From NCBI RefSeq assembly GCF_025642155.1, contig NZ_CP106798.1, positions 1,178,001-1,242,000 of the forward strand: a stretch of 64,000 nucleotides of DNA, in the 5' to 3' direction. Position 1 is the stretch's first letter, and every line of letters begins with the position of its first letter. The stretch is from Streptomyces sp. HUAS 15-9. Lineage in GTDB: Bacteria; Actinomycetota; Actinomycetes; Streptomycetales; Streptomycetaceae. Below, piece after piece: positions 35,077 through 43,581 of this stretch. Below the pieces are notes generated by a model. It was not told the origin of the DNA. It saw only the letters and a program-made list of their open reading frames with translations, and ran no database searches. The translations under genes were made by a program, and so were the position numbers.

Positions 35077-35200
35077 AAGCGCCGATCACGCGAGGGAAGG
35101 GCTACGCGCGCGGGTGGCCGCCCTTGCGAAGGCCACGGCCGGGCGGGGACGGCGTTTTCCGGCGGCCCTGGTTGGACCGCGCACCGCGCCGCCCAACGCT

Positions 35201-36406
35201 TCACCGGATGAACTTCACCTCTGGGAAGGCCGGGCTCGGGCCGTCGAGGAGGTGCCCTCTGCGGTGCCGCAGGTGCTGGTCGAAGAACGCGAACGGGTAG
35301 GCCTGTTGGATCAGTACCGCCCGGGCCGGATCGAGGGTGCCGATCATGTCCTGGATCTGCTGGTCGGCCATGCCGAGGATCTTGCCCGCTTGCGGGATCA
35401 GCGTCGCGTCGTCGCCGTACGACTTGTGGACGGCCCCCTCGGCCTGGACGTTCAGCCGCCAACCGCGCAGATGCATCCAGAACTCGGCGACGTCCGGCAT
35501 GCCGGCCCGGGTGAAGTCGGCGGTCATCATCATGAACGGCCGGTCCAGATCGGCGGTGATGGTCGGCTGCATCGGGCCGTCGATGCTGAGTCCGGCGCGC
35601 ACGCGCTGGTCGGCGAGCATGGTGAGCGCGGTGGCGGTGGCGCCCTTCGACCAGCCGAACGCGCCGATGCTCTGCGGGTCGAGGGCACCGAGCAGGCCCT
35701 GGGGCAGGGTCTTGCCGTCGACGTCGGGGCTGCGCCCGGCGGCGAGCTGTTCCACGCAGTCGAGCAGGAACCGGAGGTCCGCGGCGAAGTCCCTCGGGAA
35801 CATCGGGGGGAAGTCGGCTGGGGTGAGCACCCGGCCGTCGGGGAACTCGGTGAACGTGTCGTAGGTGTGGTCGACGGTGACCACGGCGTAGCCGTGGCTG
35901 GCGAGTTCCTGGACCATGATGGTGTGGTCGCCGCGGTGGCTGCCCGCGCCATGCGAGTACACGATGACGGGCAGACGGTGGCTCGCACGGTGCACGGGCG
36001 CGCCGACGTGCCCGGCGGTGAGCGGGCCGAGGGCGGGGTCGAGGGGGAAGCCGACGTCCGCCAGGAACGCCCGCAGCGCGCCGTCGGTCATCCAGGGAGA
36101 GCGCGGCAGGTTCTCCGTCTTGCAAGCGGGGTACCAGACGCCGGCCATCAGCTCGCGGTGGTGCCCGGGACCGGCCGCGGGGTCCGGACGTGAGGTGTCG
36201 ATGAGGTGGAGTGGCACCGTGCCCACCGGGTACGGTCCGGTGGGCGCAGGCAGGGTGAGTCGTGCCGGGCCGGAGTCGGTAGGAGCCGCCCACGCGCTGA
36301 ATGCGGCGCCAAGCGGCACGGTAGCCCCGAGGCCGGCGATGAGCGCTGCCGCGAGTATGCGACGGCGCGTCATGTCCGTTCGGGTGGTGACCGATGTCGT
36401 GGTCAC
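35201..36406 (-). CDS. Secreted alpha/beta-hydrolase (lipase/PAF-acetylhydrolase-like), Tat-type signal
   Basis: 401 residues from GTG 36406 (ATG 36373 is an alternative). The N-terminus has a twin-arginine type signal (MTRRRILAAALIAGLG... FSAWAAP). The mature part has the oxyanion region VIVYSHGAGSHRGDHTIM, the nucleophile elbow GWSKGAT (GxSxG), and late Asp and His candidates. The whole resembles dienelactone hydrolase-like or platelet-activating-factor acetylhydrolase-like enzymes acting on esters outside the cell. It is alone on the minus strand, downstream of an HTH gene in the same direction. The exact substrate is unknown. Confidence 0.82.
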   Translation of the reverse strand: MTTTSVTTRTDMTRRRILAAALIAGLGATVPLGAAFSAWAAPTDSGPARLTLPAPTGPYPVGTVPLHLIDTSRPDPAAGPGHHRELMAGVWYPACKTENLPRSPWMTDGALRAFLADVGFPLDPALGPLTAGHVGAPVHRASHRLPVIVYSHGAGSHRGDHTIMVQELASHGYAVVTVDHTYDTFTEFPDGRVLTPADFPPMFPRDFAADLRFLLDCVEQLAAGRSPDVDGKTLPQGLLGALDPQSIGAFGWSKGATATALTMLADQRVRAGLSIDGPMQPTITADLDRPFMMMTADFTRAGMPDVAEFWMHLRGWRLNVQAEGAVHKSYGDDATLIPQAGKILGMADQQIQDMIGTLDPARAVLIQQAYPFAFFDQHLRHRRGHLLDGPSPAFPEVKFIR

Positions 36407-36509
36407 AGGTCTTCCCCAGTCTCTTGGAGGCGTTGGGCATGCTGCACGCATGCGCCGCGACCAGCGCGAGCCGGTCGCGGCGCACGGAGGAGTTCCCGGG
36501 CGATGCGGG

Positions 36510-36848
36510 CTAGGGCTGTGGGTCTGAGCTGCCCTGTTCGATCTGGTGGATGAGCCGCTTGAGTTGGATGACTTCGTCCCGGAGGGCCTGGGCGCCGGCG
36601 GGGGTGAGGGAGAGCCAGGTGCGGGCGCGTTTGCCCTCGTAGCCCTTCTCGATGTCGATCAGTCCGGCCTTCTCCAGGGTGGCCAGGTGCTGGCTGAGGT
36701 TTCCGGCGGTGAGGCCAAGCGTTGTCCGCAGGAAGCCGAACTCGACACGGCGGCCCTGGTGGGCGACGGTGAGAATGCCGAGGCGGACGCGCTGGTGGAC
36801 AACGTCGTCCAGGCCATTGACGGGGTGCTGGTCGATCTGCTCGCTCAT
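36510..36848 (-). CDS. Winged-helix transcriptional regulator (MarR/ArsR-like)
   Basis: 112 residues. A winged HTH spans residues ~18-90: RLGILTVAHQGRRVEFGFL, then GLTAGNLSQHLATLEKAGLI (recognition helix) and the wing GKRARTWLSLTPAG. It matches the short winged-helix regulators often paired with a membrane protein gene. ATG 36848 overlaps the stop of the upstream membrane protein by ATGA, so they form an operon; the regulator probably controls it through the palindromic site at 37602-37626. Confidence 0.86.
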   Translation of the reverse strand: MSEQIDQHPVNGLDDVVHQRVRLGILTVAHQGRRVEFGFLRTTLGLTAGNLSQHLATLEKAGLIDIEKGYEGKRARTWLSLTPAGAQALRDEVIQLKRLIHQIEQGSSDPQP

Positions 36849-37591
36849 GAGCGGGCGCGCTTAGCGGGCAGCTCGGCCAGGCCGAAGCCGAGGGCGCCGA
36901 GCAGGAGGAGGATGCCTTGGACGCCGTGATGGGGCAGAGATGACCAGGGCGAGGTGTAGGGGATCCCGGCCCAGCCGTCGGTGAGCGGAACCAGATCGAT
37001 GGCCAGGTACACGGCGGTGAGCAGCAGCAGGGCACGGCTGCGTTCCACCCAGCACAGCACCAGCAGCGGCAGCCCGATGGTTGTGGCGTTCCCGATGAGG
37101 CGGTGGAGGAGCACCGCCGCCCTTGAGGCGGGATCGAGGTGCAGGCCCCAGAGGTCGAGCGGCTGGCCGGGCTTCGGCATTCCGTGGCGGATGGCCCAGA
37201 GCGTGGTGGCGGTCACCAGGCCGCCGAGGACGATCCCGGTGAGGATGTAGGGCCGGACCGGAGTACCTACGCCGCGGTTGCGGGAGCGGCGGATGTAGAA
37301 GAAGCCCGTCGCGGCGTAGGCCAGGGCTAGCCCGACGGGCCAGTAGACCGGCGAGCCCTGCGTGACCGCAGTGCATCCGGTGCCTGCCGTGGGGTCGCCG
37401 GCGGGGCAGGGAACGGACTCGATCCTGAAAGTGAGACGACTCGCCACGATTGCGCCCAGCGTGAGCACGCCGAACAGCAGGAGGGGGAACCAGGCACCGC
37501 GCTGGGCGGCACGGACCCGCCGAGTCAAGTCACCGAGGCCGGCGAGGACTTCATGAGGCGTGCCTTGCGAGGGCACCGATGCGTCTGTCAC
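36845..37591 (-). CDS. Multi-pass membrane protein in operon with winged-helix regulator
   Basis: 248 residues with about six predicted membrane helices (FPLLLFGVLTLGAIVASRL, VYWPVGLALAYAATGFFYI, ILTGIVLGGLVTATTLWA, and three more). An extracellular-type loop after TM1 contains two Cys residues (SVPCPAGDPTAGTGCTAV). No enzyme motif is seen. The start is GTG 37591, close behind an AT-rich palindrome, so the mRNA leader is short. Such membrane protein/HTH pairs often sense envelope stress or regulate a neighbouring ABC transporter; the ABC genes on the plus strand nearby are damaged. Confidence 0.75.
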   Translation of the reverse strand: MTDASVPSQGTPHEVLAGLGDLTRRVRAAQRGAWFPLLLFGVLTLGAIVASRLTFRIESVPCPAGDPTAGTGCTAVTQGSPVYWPVGLALAYAATGFFYIRRSRNRGVGTPVRPYILTGIVLGGLVTATTLWAIRHGMPKPGQPLDLWGLHLDPASRAAVLLHRLIGNATTIGLPLLVLCWVERSRALLLLTAVYLAIDLVPLTDGWAGIPYTSPWSSLPHHGVQGILLLLGALGFGLAELPAKRARS

Positions 37592-37601
37592 ACAGTCAGC
37601 T

Positions 37602-37626
37602 TTGCATTACAAACTAGTTATTGCAA
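37602..37626. promoter_or_regulatory. AT-rich inverted repeat upstream of HTH operon (candidate operator)
   Basis: TTGCA (37602-37606) and TGCAA (37622-37626) are inverted repeats 15 bp apart around an inner AACTAGTT palindrome. The 25-bp site is conspicuously AT-rich in this GC-rich DNA and lies 11 bp upstream of the GTG of the membrane-protein/HTH operon. It probably includes the promoter and an autoregulatory operator. Confidence 0.4.
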
Positions 37627-37736
37627 GAGACGTCCGTGCCGTCGCTCCATGGCCAAGAGCAGCGTGAGGCCGGTCGGCCACCGCATACCCGAGGGAACAT
37701 CAGCCTCAACGAACCATCGTTGAGCTGCGACATGCT

Positions 37737-38171
37737 GTGCCTCGTCCGCAGGATCCCGTCCTGAACGGGGCGCTCACCGTCGAGCAGCACCTCCGCTACT
37801 TCGCCGCCGCCCGGGGGCTGCCCAATGTGGACCGCGGCAGAGAACTCGTCCGGCTCCTCGGCTACGAGCGGTACGAGCGGTCGGCCGCCGGAGAACTGTC
37901 CGGCGGTACCCGTCAGAAACTCAACCTCACACTGGCTCTGCTCCACGACCCGGACGTCCTGCTCCTCGACGAGCCGTACCAGGGCTTCGACTGGGAGACG
38001 TACCTACGGTTCTGGGACCTGGTCGAGGAGCTGCGCGCCCGAGGCAAAGCCGTCGTGATCATCACCCACCTCGTCTTCGAGCAGGGCCGCTTCAACCTGC
38101 TGGCCGACCTCGCCGACGGCCGCCTCACCCCACGCACCGCTTCCCGAGAGGACCGCGATGTCGGCGCCTGA
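37737..38171 (+). pseudogene. ABC transporter ATP-binding subunit lacking Walker A (N-terminally truncated)
   Basis: 144 residues. The Q-loop region (PRPQDPVLNGALTVEQHL), ABC signature LSGGTRQKLNLTLALLHD, Walker B VLLLDEPYQGFD and H-loop IITHLVFE are present. The first ~75 residues with Walker A are missing, and the preceding DNA has no remnant of them. ATP binding should be impossible. It overlaps the permease gene by 14 bp, so the pair once formed an ABC exporter; unless another ATPase substitutes, the transporter is dead. Confidence 0.75.
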
Positions 38172-38970
38172 CACCTCACAACCCCGGCCGTTGTACAGCC
38201 AGTTCCCCACCGCGCTGCGCTTCTCGGTACGCGACCAGACCCGCAACCGCCTCGCCGGACTGCTGCTCGTCCTCTTCGTGCCCGTCTGGTACCTGGTGAT
38301 GGACGCCATGGCCTCGGGCGAGGTGCTGGACTTCAAACTGTATGCCACCGGAGAGGTCCTGCATGTCGACGGCGGTCATCTCACCCTGATCTCCGCGGGC
38401 CTCAACTCCGTGACGATGATCGCCGGGTTCGTCGTCTTCGACGCCGTCCGGAGGGCGCTCGCCTTCGACCGGCGCCTCGTCTTCGCCGGATACCGGCAGT
38501 CCACCCTCATCGGCGCCAAGACCCTCGCCATCGCAGCGGTCGCCACCGCGATCGCCCTCTACACGGCGCTGGCCATCCTGTTCTTCTGGCGGCCGACGGC
38601 CGCCGGCTGGTTCGCCGTACTCGCCGGATTCGCGGTCATCGCTCTCACCTACGGCGCCCTTGGGCTGCTCCTCGGCGTCCTGGTCAAGCGTGACCTGGAG
38701 GGCTTCTTCCTCATCATCATGGGCGGGCTGATGGACACCTTCCTGCAGAACCCCCTGGGCAATCCGCTCGCCAACAAGCCCATCCTGCAGTGGTTCCCGT
38801 CCTTCGGCCCCATGCAGTTCGCCGTCGGGGGCTCCTTCGGCGGCACCGCTCTATGGGGGCGTCTCGCCCTCGGGCTTGCATGGGCTGCCGCGTTCAGCAC
38901 AGTGGGGCTGGTCATCTTCCGCCTGCGGACCCGCAACCGTACGCACACGCGCCGGCCGACCGGACGGTGA
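38158..38970 (+). CDS. ABC transporter permease
   Basis: 270 residues with about six membrane helices (LAGLLLVLFVPVWYLVMDAM, SVTMIAGFVVFDAVRRAL, TLAIAAVATAIALYTALAI, FAVLAGFAVIALTYGALGL and others). It resembles ABC-2 type permeases. Its start overlaps the truncated ATPase gene by 14 bp, indicating an original operon. Because the partner has lost Walker A, the permease is probably orphaned. The substrate is unknown. Confidence 0.78.
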   Translation: MSAPDTSQPRPLYSQFPTALRFSVRDQTRNRLAGLLLVLFVPVWYLVMDAMASGEVLDFKLYATGEVLHVDGGHLTLISAGLNSVTMIAGFVVFDAVRRALAFDRRLVFAGYRQSTLIGAKTLAIAAVATAIALYTALAILFFWRPTAAGWFAVLAGFAVIALTYGALGLLLGVLVKRDLEGFFLIIMGGLMDTFLQNPLGNPLANKPILQWFPSFGPMQFAVGGSFGGTALWGRLALGLAWAAAFSTVGLVIFRLRTRNRTHTRRPTGR

Positions 38971-39119
38971 TTTCCCATGCCGGGACCACCCTGCGTTCTG
39001 CGGGCATCGCCCGTTGAGCGGCCCGCGCCCGGATGACGAAGCGGGGCAGCGCCGAAGCCCCACGCCCGGCTCCGCAGCGCACCCACACCTTCCACACCCC
39101 GCTGCGCGCGGCGGTCTCC

Positions 39120-39341
39120 TCAGGGCACCTTGACCCATTGCGCCTTGGACGGTGTTCCTTGATCGTCGGTCACGAAGAGCATGTACCAGCCAGCCGGGAC
39201 CAGGTTGCGATTGTTCGGGACGCTGACCTGGATGCCCTTGCCGTCCTTCGCCTCCTTCAAGCCCAGTGCGATCGAGCGCTGCTCGACGTCGGTGACGTGA
39301 GTGGTGGAGCTGGGGTGGATCAGCCTCGCCGCCTTGATCAC
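39120..39341 (-). pseudogene. Galactose oxidase-like (DUF1929) C-terminal fragment
   Basis: 73 codons (AARLIHPSSTTHVTDVEQRS, then VPAGWYMLFVTDDQGTPSKA and QWVKVP) match the last domain of galactose oxidase-like radical copper proteins such as streptomycete GlxA, which oxidise glycans at the hyphal tip. The HxxxxT...H copper ligand region is partly present, but the beta-propeller with the Tyr-Cys cofactor is absent. It is a relic. Confidence 0.7.
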
Positions 39342-39606
39342 CGACGCGTACTTCGTACAGAAGATCGCGGTCGCGCCGAGCCTGACGGTACGGGGGCCTC
39401 CGGTAAGTGAAGTCCGGCAGTTCCGGCCAAGGTGCCGTAACAGGACGTACAACGGGGCCGCTTGGGTATCAACTGCCCATGGCGTCACCGGGAGGTCGGA
39501 CCGCCCCCTGGAATCCGCTCTCACGGACGTGGCACACGAAGTAACGGTCGGGCTGGGGAGGCAGCGACAACGGAGGCGGCTGCCGTGGGGGCGAAGGACA
39601 TGGGCT

Positions 39607-40341
39607 GTGACGGACGAGGAGCTGCAGGAACGGCTTGCGTGGGCGCGCGAGCAGATCGTCAGGATGGGCGTGCTCGAACGTCCCGGAGGGCTTCGCTGGG
39701 CAGCCGCCCACGGTCTCGTCCTGTTCGTGTGGCGCAACGGCCCCATCGAGGATGCCCACGCGTCTCGGCCGACCAGGCGACGCAAGAATTTGAGCGACGG
39801 CGTGATGTTCGCGCGCAACACGTGGCTGACGAAGCAGGCGTACGACACCTTGATCAGCCGAGATCGCTTCCGTCTCTACAGCCTCGAAGACATGATCCTG
39901 GACCGCGAGGCACTCTGGCCCGGGTGTGACGGAACGTTGACAGACTTCGGCCGGGGGTTCCTCGGAGAGATCAAGAAGCACGTCAAGCAGCGCATCGACA
40001 CGCTGAGGCACTTCGAGAAGCGCCTCTCCCCGGATGACTTCCTGGTCTTCCTCGCCGCTCCTCAGATCGGAACGCACGACGACCACTTCGGCATGCCGAA
40101 GTGGCCCGCATGTGTGGAGGCCTCCATCAGCCGACTGCGAGGCGAGGACGAAGAGTTCCTCGAAAAGTGGGGCGCTCTGATGAAGAAGGTCGGACCGGCA
40201 CCGGAGTCGGTTTCTTCCGACCTCCAGACGACGAAGAAGGCACTGCTGAATGCCCCTTGGGACCTCGGCTCCGAGGTCCTGGACTGGTTCGCCTGGAACC
40301 CCATTCTGAAGCCCCCCGTGTCGTGCCGTAAGCGCTCATGA
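39607..40341 (+). CDS. Hypothetical protein
   Basis: 244 residues from GTG 39607 with a GAAGGA site 10 nt upstream. The frame is open further upstream, but that translation is not protein-like and overlaps the galactose-oxidase relic. The protein is hydrophilic and charged, with aromatic residues spread evenly (FVWRNGPIEDAHASRP, TKQAYDTLISRDRFRLYSL, DDFLVFLAAPQIGTHDDHF), and has no signal peptide or membrane helix. I recognise no family. It ends 130 bp before an IS701-type insertion and probably belongs to the accessory region. Confidence 0.55.
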   Translation: MTDEELQERLAWAREQIVRMGVLERPGGLRWAAAHGLVLFVWRNGPIEDAHASRPTRRRKNLSDGVMFARNTWLTKQAYDTLISRDRFRLYSLEDMILDREALWPGCDGTLTDFGRGFLGEIKKHVKQRIDTLRHFEKRLSPDDFLVFLAAPQIGTHDDHFGMPKWPACVEASISRLRGEDEEFLEKWGALMKKVGPAPESVSSDLQTTKKALLNAPWDLGSEVLDWFAWNPILKPPVSCRKRS

Positions 40342-40470
40342 CCAACGGCCTTGCGGACCAACGCCGCTCCCGGTACGAGGTGCTGCGACGGAGGGGAGTG
40401 CTGCTTCCATCCAGGCATTGAGGTGACTAGCGGTCATGACCTTGCTGACACCGTCCGTCCCCGCTCAGCC

Positions 40471-40476
40471 TTGACG
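40471..40476 (+). promoter_or_regulatory. Displaced -35 box of the TetR promoter
   Basis: TTGACG lies directly left of the IS. If the IS and one CTAG copy are removed it sits 19 bp before TAGAGT (now 41938-41943), giving a plausible sigma-70 type promoter whose spacer contains operator 1. The insertion separates the two boxes by about 1.4 kb. This is a reconstruction from sequence. Confidence 0.5.
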
Positions 40477-40484
40477 TCACCTAG

Positions 40485-41922
40485 TAGGGCTTGGTCATCT
40501 TGCTATCGGTGCGGGTATGTCGCGGCGGCAGGTGGGGCAGGCGCCGGTCCAGAGGGCGAGGAGTGTCTGCAGTTCACGGACGATCTGGTAGAGACTCAGA
40601 CCGCCGCTGTGTCTTTTGGGGCGCGAGCCATGCGCCTGAGGGTGCAGAAGGCATGGGCGGCGGAGACGAGGGTGACATGGTGGTGCCAGCCGCCCCAGGT
40701 GCGGCCTTCGAAGTGGGCAAGTCCCAGGGCCTGTTTCATCTCCCGGTAGTCGTGCTCGATGCGCCAGCGCAGCTTGGTCAGCCGCACCAGGGTGGCCAGT
40801 GGCATGCCGGAGGGCAGGCTGGACAGCCAGAACTGCACCGGCTCGCTCTCGGTGGCGGGCCATTCGGCCAGCAGCCAGCGTTCAGGCAGCTCGGGAGCGT
40901 CCGTGGTCTTGCGTAGGCCCCGTCCGGCGGGCCGGACCCTGAGGGCGACGAACCGCGAGTACATGCGCTTGAAGCCGTTTCGGCCCGTGCCCGGCCGGGA
41001 GCCTACCCGCCAGGAAACCGGCCGTGCAGCCGCCCGGTACCGCGATGACCAGGTCTTTCACCGTCTGCGCAGGGTCGGGGTACTGCGCTTTCGGTGCCGG
41101 CCGGTGCCCGCGTAGGGGGCTGGACGGGCCGGGCGTCGGCCGGATGGGCGGTGTGGCGGCAGGAGATCCCGACCGCATAGGGCAGGCTGCGTTCCTCCAG
41201 CCCCAGACGGAAGGCGGCGGCATCGCCGTATCCGGCATCCGCCACGACCAAGGGGACATCGACGCCCCACGACCGGGTTTCGTCGATCATGTCCAGGGCC
41301 AGCTGCCACTTCTCCACATGCCCCACCTGGGCGGGGATGCCGCAACGGCCGCGGCGGGCGACCTTGGCCGCATCCGCCTGTCCAGAGGCCGGATCCCATG
41401 AAGCGGGCACGAACAGCCGCCAGTTCACTGCGGCCGAGGCCTGCTCACGGGCCAGGTGCAGCGACACTCCCACCTGGCAGTTGGTGACCTTGCCCGCGGT
41501 GCCGGTGTACTGCCGCGACACACACGCAGACGCGTCCCCGTCCTTGAGGAAGCCGGTGTCGTCAACGATCAGCGCCTCCGGACCGATCGCCTCGTGCATC
41601 CTCCAGGCCAGCCGGGCCCGCACATGCGCCGGATCCCACGGGCTGGAGGTGATGAAGTGCGCCAGCGCCTGCCGGTTGCCGTCCTCGCCGAGGCGGGCTG
41701 CCATCGGCTCCACCGACTTACGCCGCCCGTCCAGCAGCAGCCCTCGCACATACGCCTGTCCCCACCGCCGCTGGTCCGCACGGAAGAACCCGTCGAACAA
41801 CTCCGCCGCGAACGCCTCCAGGTCCCCCCGGGCCTCGGTCATCTCCTCAGGTGTCACACCACGACAACGCCACCCACGAGGCAACAGACACGCCACTCAG
41901 GAGTGAAGATGACCAAGCCCTA
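40485..41922 (-). mobile_element. IS701-family insertion sequence with CTAG target duplication
   Basis: The 1438-bp element is bounded by perfect inverted repeats starting TAGGGCTTGGTCATCTT at the left and ending AAGATGACCAAGCCCTA at the right, and is flanked by direct CTAG repeats (40481-40484 and 41923-41926). CTAG-type 4-bp duplications are characteristic of the IS701 family. Its single transposase gene is on the minus strand and is frameshifted. The target site lies in the promoter/operator of the downstream TetR gene. Confidence 0.88.
40596..41857 (-). pseudogene. IS701-family transposase, frameshifted
   Basis: The N-terminal two thirds (from about GTG 41857) is intact and typical: RLAWRMHEAIGPEALIVDDT (first Asp), TGTAGKVTNCQVGVSLH, VPLVVADAGYGDAAAFRLGL (second Asp). 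Between about 41130 and 41030 the family sequence moves through three frames (HPADARPVQPP, PYAGTGR, KAQYPDPAQTVKDLVIA, then WRVGSRPGTGRNGFKRMYS). The C-terminus is complete and includes WRIEHDYREMKQALGLAHFE, with the catalytic Glu. At least two or three indels inactivate it, unless they are assembly errors. Confidence 0.82.
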
Positions 41923-41972
41923 CTAGGACGCGTGTCCTAGAGTTGCATTCGCGCCTAGGACGCTCGTCCTAG
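41923..41972. promoter_or_regulatory. Two TetR operators (CTAGGAC-N4-GTCCTAG) and -10 box
   Basis: Two near-identical 18-bp palindromes, CTAGGACGCGTGTCCTAG (41923-41940) and CTAGGACGCTCGTCCTAG (41955-41972), lie 32 bp apart, about three helical turns, upstream of the TetR start at 42001. They are good autoregulatory operator candidates. The first CTAG of operator 1 is also the right target duplication of the IS, so the insertion left this operator intact. Confidence 0.7.
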
Positions 41973-42000
41973 CACTGGGTGAGGACGGTGAGGTTGCGCG

Positions 42001-42597
42001 GTGGCTGGGAGCACGGGTACGCGGGCGCAGATCGTCGATGCTGCGAACCGGCTCTTCTACGAGCAGGGTTTCGAGCACACGTCGTTCGCGGCGATCGCCG
42101 AGGCGGTGGGCATCTCGCGGGGCAACTTCTACCACCACTTCAAGACCAAGGACGAGATCCTCAGCGCGGTCATCGAGGCCCGGCTCCAGAGCACGCGCGC
42201 GATGCTCGCGGAGTGGGACCGAGACGAGCCAGGTCCCGCTGAGCGGGTGCGACGGTTCGTGGAGATCGTCGTCACCAACCGTGCGGACATCCAGAACTAC
42301 GGCTGTCCGGTCGGAACCCTCACGAACGAACTCGCCAAACTCGATCACCCCGCACGCCCCCAAGCTGTCGCCGTCTTCGGTCTGTTCCGGACCTGGCTTC
42401 GGGAACAGTTCGAAGAACTCGGGTTCACCGTCGAAGCCGACGATTTCGCAATGCACGTCCTAGCTTCCACTCAAGGCGTGGCCACCTTGTCCAACGCCTT
42501 CCACGACAGCGAGTTCGTGCATCGGGAGGTCGATCGCCTCCATGACTGGCTCGACAGGTGCCTCGCAGACCACGCGTCACCGCGCTCCCCTCACTGA
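42001..42597 (+). CDS. TetR family transcriptional regulator
   Basis: 198 residues. The N-terminal HTH is standard: TRAQIVDAANRLFYEQGFEH, then TSFAAIAEAVGISRGNFYHH with recognition helix SRGNFYHHFKTKDE. The C-terminal part (YGCPVGTLTNELAKLDHPAR) resembles TetR_C domains of the YcdC/ComR-like type that respond to small lipophilic ligands. The start is GTG 42001. Two operators lie just upstream. It is followed 38 bp later by a YciI gene, the likely regulated partner. The IS split its -35 and -10, so expression may now be low or altered. Confidence 0.9.
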   Translation: MAGSTGTRAQIVDAANRLFYEQGFEHTSFAAIAEAVGISRGNFYHHFKTKDEILSAVIEARLQSTRAMLAEWDRDEPGPAERVRRFVEIVVTNRADIQNYGCPVGTLTNELAKLDHPARPQAVAVFGLFRTWLREQFEELGFTVEADDFAMHVLASTQGVATLSNAFHDSEFVHREVDRLHDWLDRCLADHASPRSPH

Positions 42598-42635
42598 GGC
42601 GACCCACCACACCACCAGCAAACGAAGGAGATTCA

Positions 42636-42923
42636 GTGTTCGTCGTCCTGCTCCGCTTTGCGGCCAACAAGAGCCAGGCTACGGATCACATGGCAGGCCA
42701 TCAGGAATGGATCCAGCAAGGCTTGCGTGACGGGGTCTTCCTGCTGATCGGAGGCATACAACCTGGTCAGGGCGGTGCCGTACTGGCCCACAACACCACC
42801 TTCGACGACCTGCAGCGGCGTGTTGCGGCCGATCCGTTCGTCGCCCACGAGGTCGTCTCAGCCGAGATCATCGAGATCGCCCCGAACCGTACCGATCCGC
42901 GGCTTGCGTTCCTGGCGGGCTGA
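42636..42923 (+). CDS. YciI family protein
   Basis: 95 residues, the usual size of the ferredoxin-like YciI fold. It begins FVVLLRFAANKSQATDHMAGH, with the catalytic-type His, followed by GLRDGVFLLIGGIQPGQGGA and DPFVAHEVVSAEIIEI, with the conserved DPF motif. YciI-like proteins act as small dehalogenases, muconolactone isomerase-like enzymes or stress proteins. GTG 42636 has a GAAGGAG site. It follows the TetR gene in one operon and probably handles or senses the regulator's ligand. Confidence 0.86.
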   Translation: MFVVLLRFAANKSQATDHMAGHQEWIQQGLRDGVFLLIGGIQPGQGGAVLAHNTTFDDLQRRVAADPFVAHEVVSAEIIEIAPNRTDPRLAFLAG

Positions 42924-42927
42924 ACCC

Positions 42928-43472
42928 ATGACCGTGTTCATCGCCCGCGACGGCGAACCACGTTGCGCGTAGTCAGGCACTGCACCTGAGTTCCTCGACT
43001 ACCACGACACCGAGTGGGGTCCAGTCGCCGACGACCGGCGACTCTTCGAGAAGATCAGCCTCGAACGGTTCCAATCAGGACTCGGCTGGTGCACATCCTG
43101 GCCAAGCGGGATAGCTTCCGGGAGGCATTCTCCGACTTCGACTACCACGTGGTCGCGGAGTTCACAGGCCCTGACGTAGATCGGCTGCTCCAGGACCCGC
43201 GGATCGTGCGCCACCGAGGCAAGATCGAGGCCGTCGTCAACAACGCCCCGCCGGTCGGTCGATCTGGCGACAAGCACGGCTCGCTGGCCAGCTACTACGG
43301 GCGCTGCGAACCCCCGCTACAGACGGTCTCGACATCGCCGACCGCGGTCGCACTGTCCAGGGACCCGAAAAAGCGCGGCTGGAAGTTCGTCGGACCCACA
43401 AACATTCCGGCTTCCTCGGCCAGTGCCGCCGTGACCCAAGAGGCGCTCCAGGGGTGCGGCCCCGGCTCGTGA
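42928..43472 (+). pseudogene. tag: DNA-3-methyladenine glycosylase I (Tag) pseudogene
   Basis: The frame from ATG 42928 reaches a TAG at 42970 where Tag proteins have a conserved Trp (TGG to TAG). It then continues APEFLDYHDTEWG and LFEKISLERFQSGLGW. After ~43085 the family moves to another frame (ILAKRDSFREAFSDFDYHVV, GPDVDRLLQDPRIVRHRGKI) and ends with KKRGWKFVGPT. Internal residues are also missing. It was the third gene of the TetR-YciI operon but can no longer make a repair enzyme. Confidence 0.75.
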
Positions 43473-43581
43473 TCGATCAGGTCAGGGCCCGCCGCGCTGT
43501 TGACGCTCGCCGAGGGTGCCCTGCAAAGCCGAGGGGGCCCGACGGGCGCCGGCTGATACGACCTCGATCCCACCCTCCGCG

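Noticed and set aside
39301..39606. Longer version of the hypothetical protein starting upstream of 39607
   Set aside because: The upstream translation overlaps the galactose-oxidase relic on the other strand and is not protein-like; GTG 39607 has a good ribosome site.
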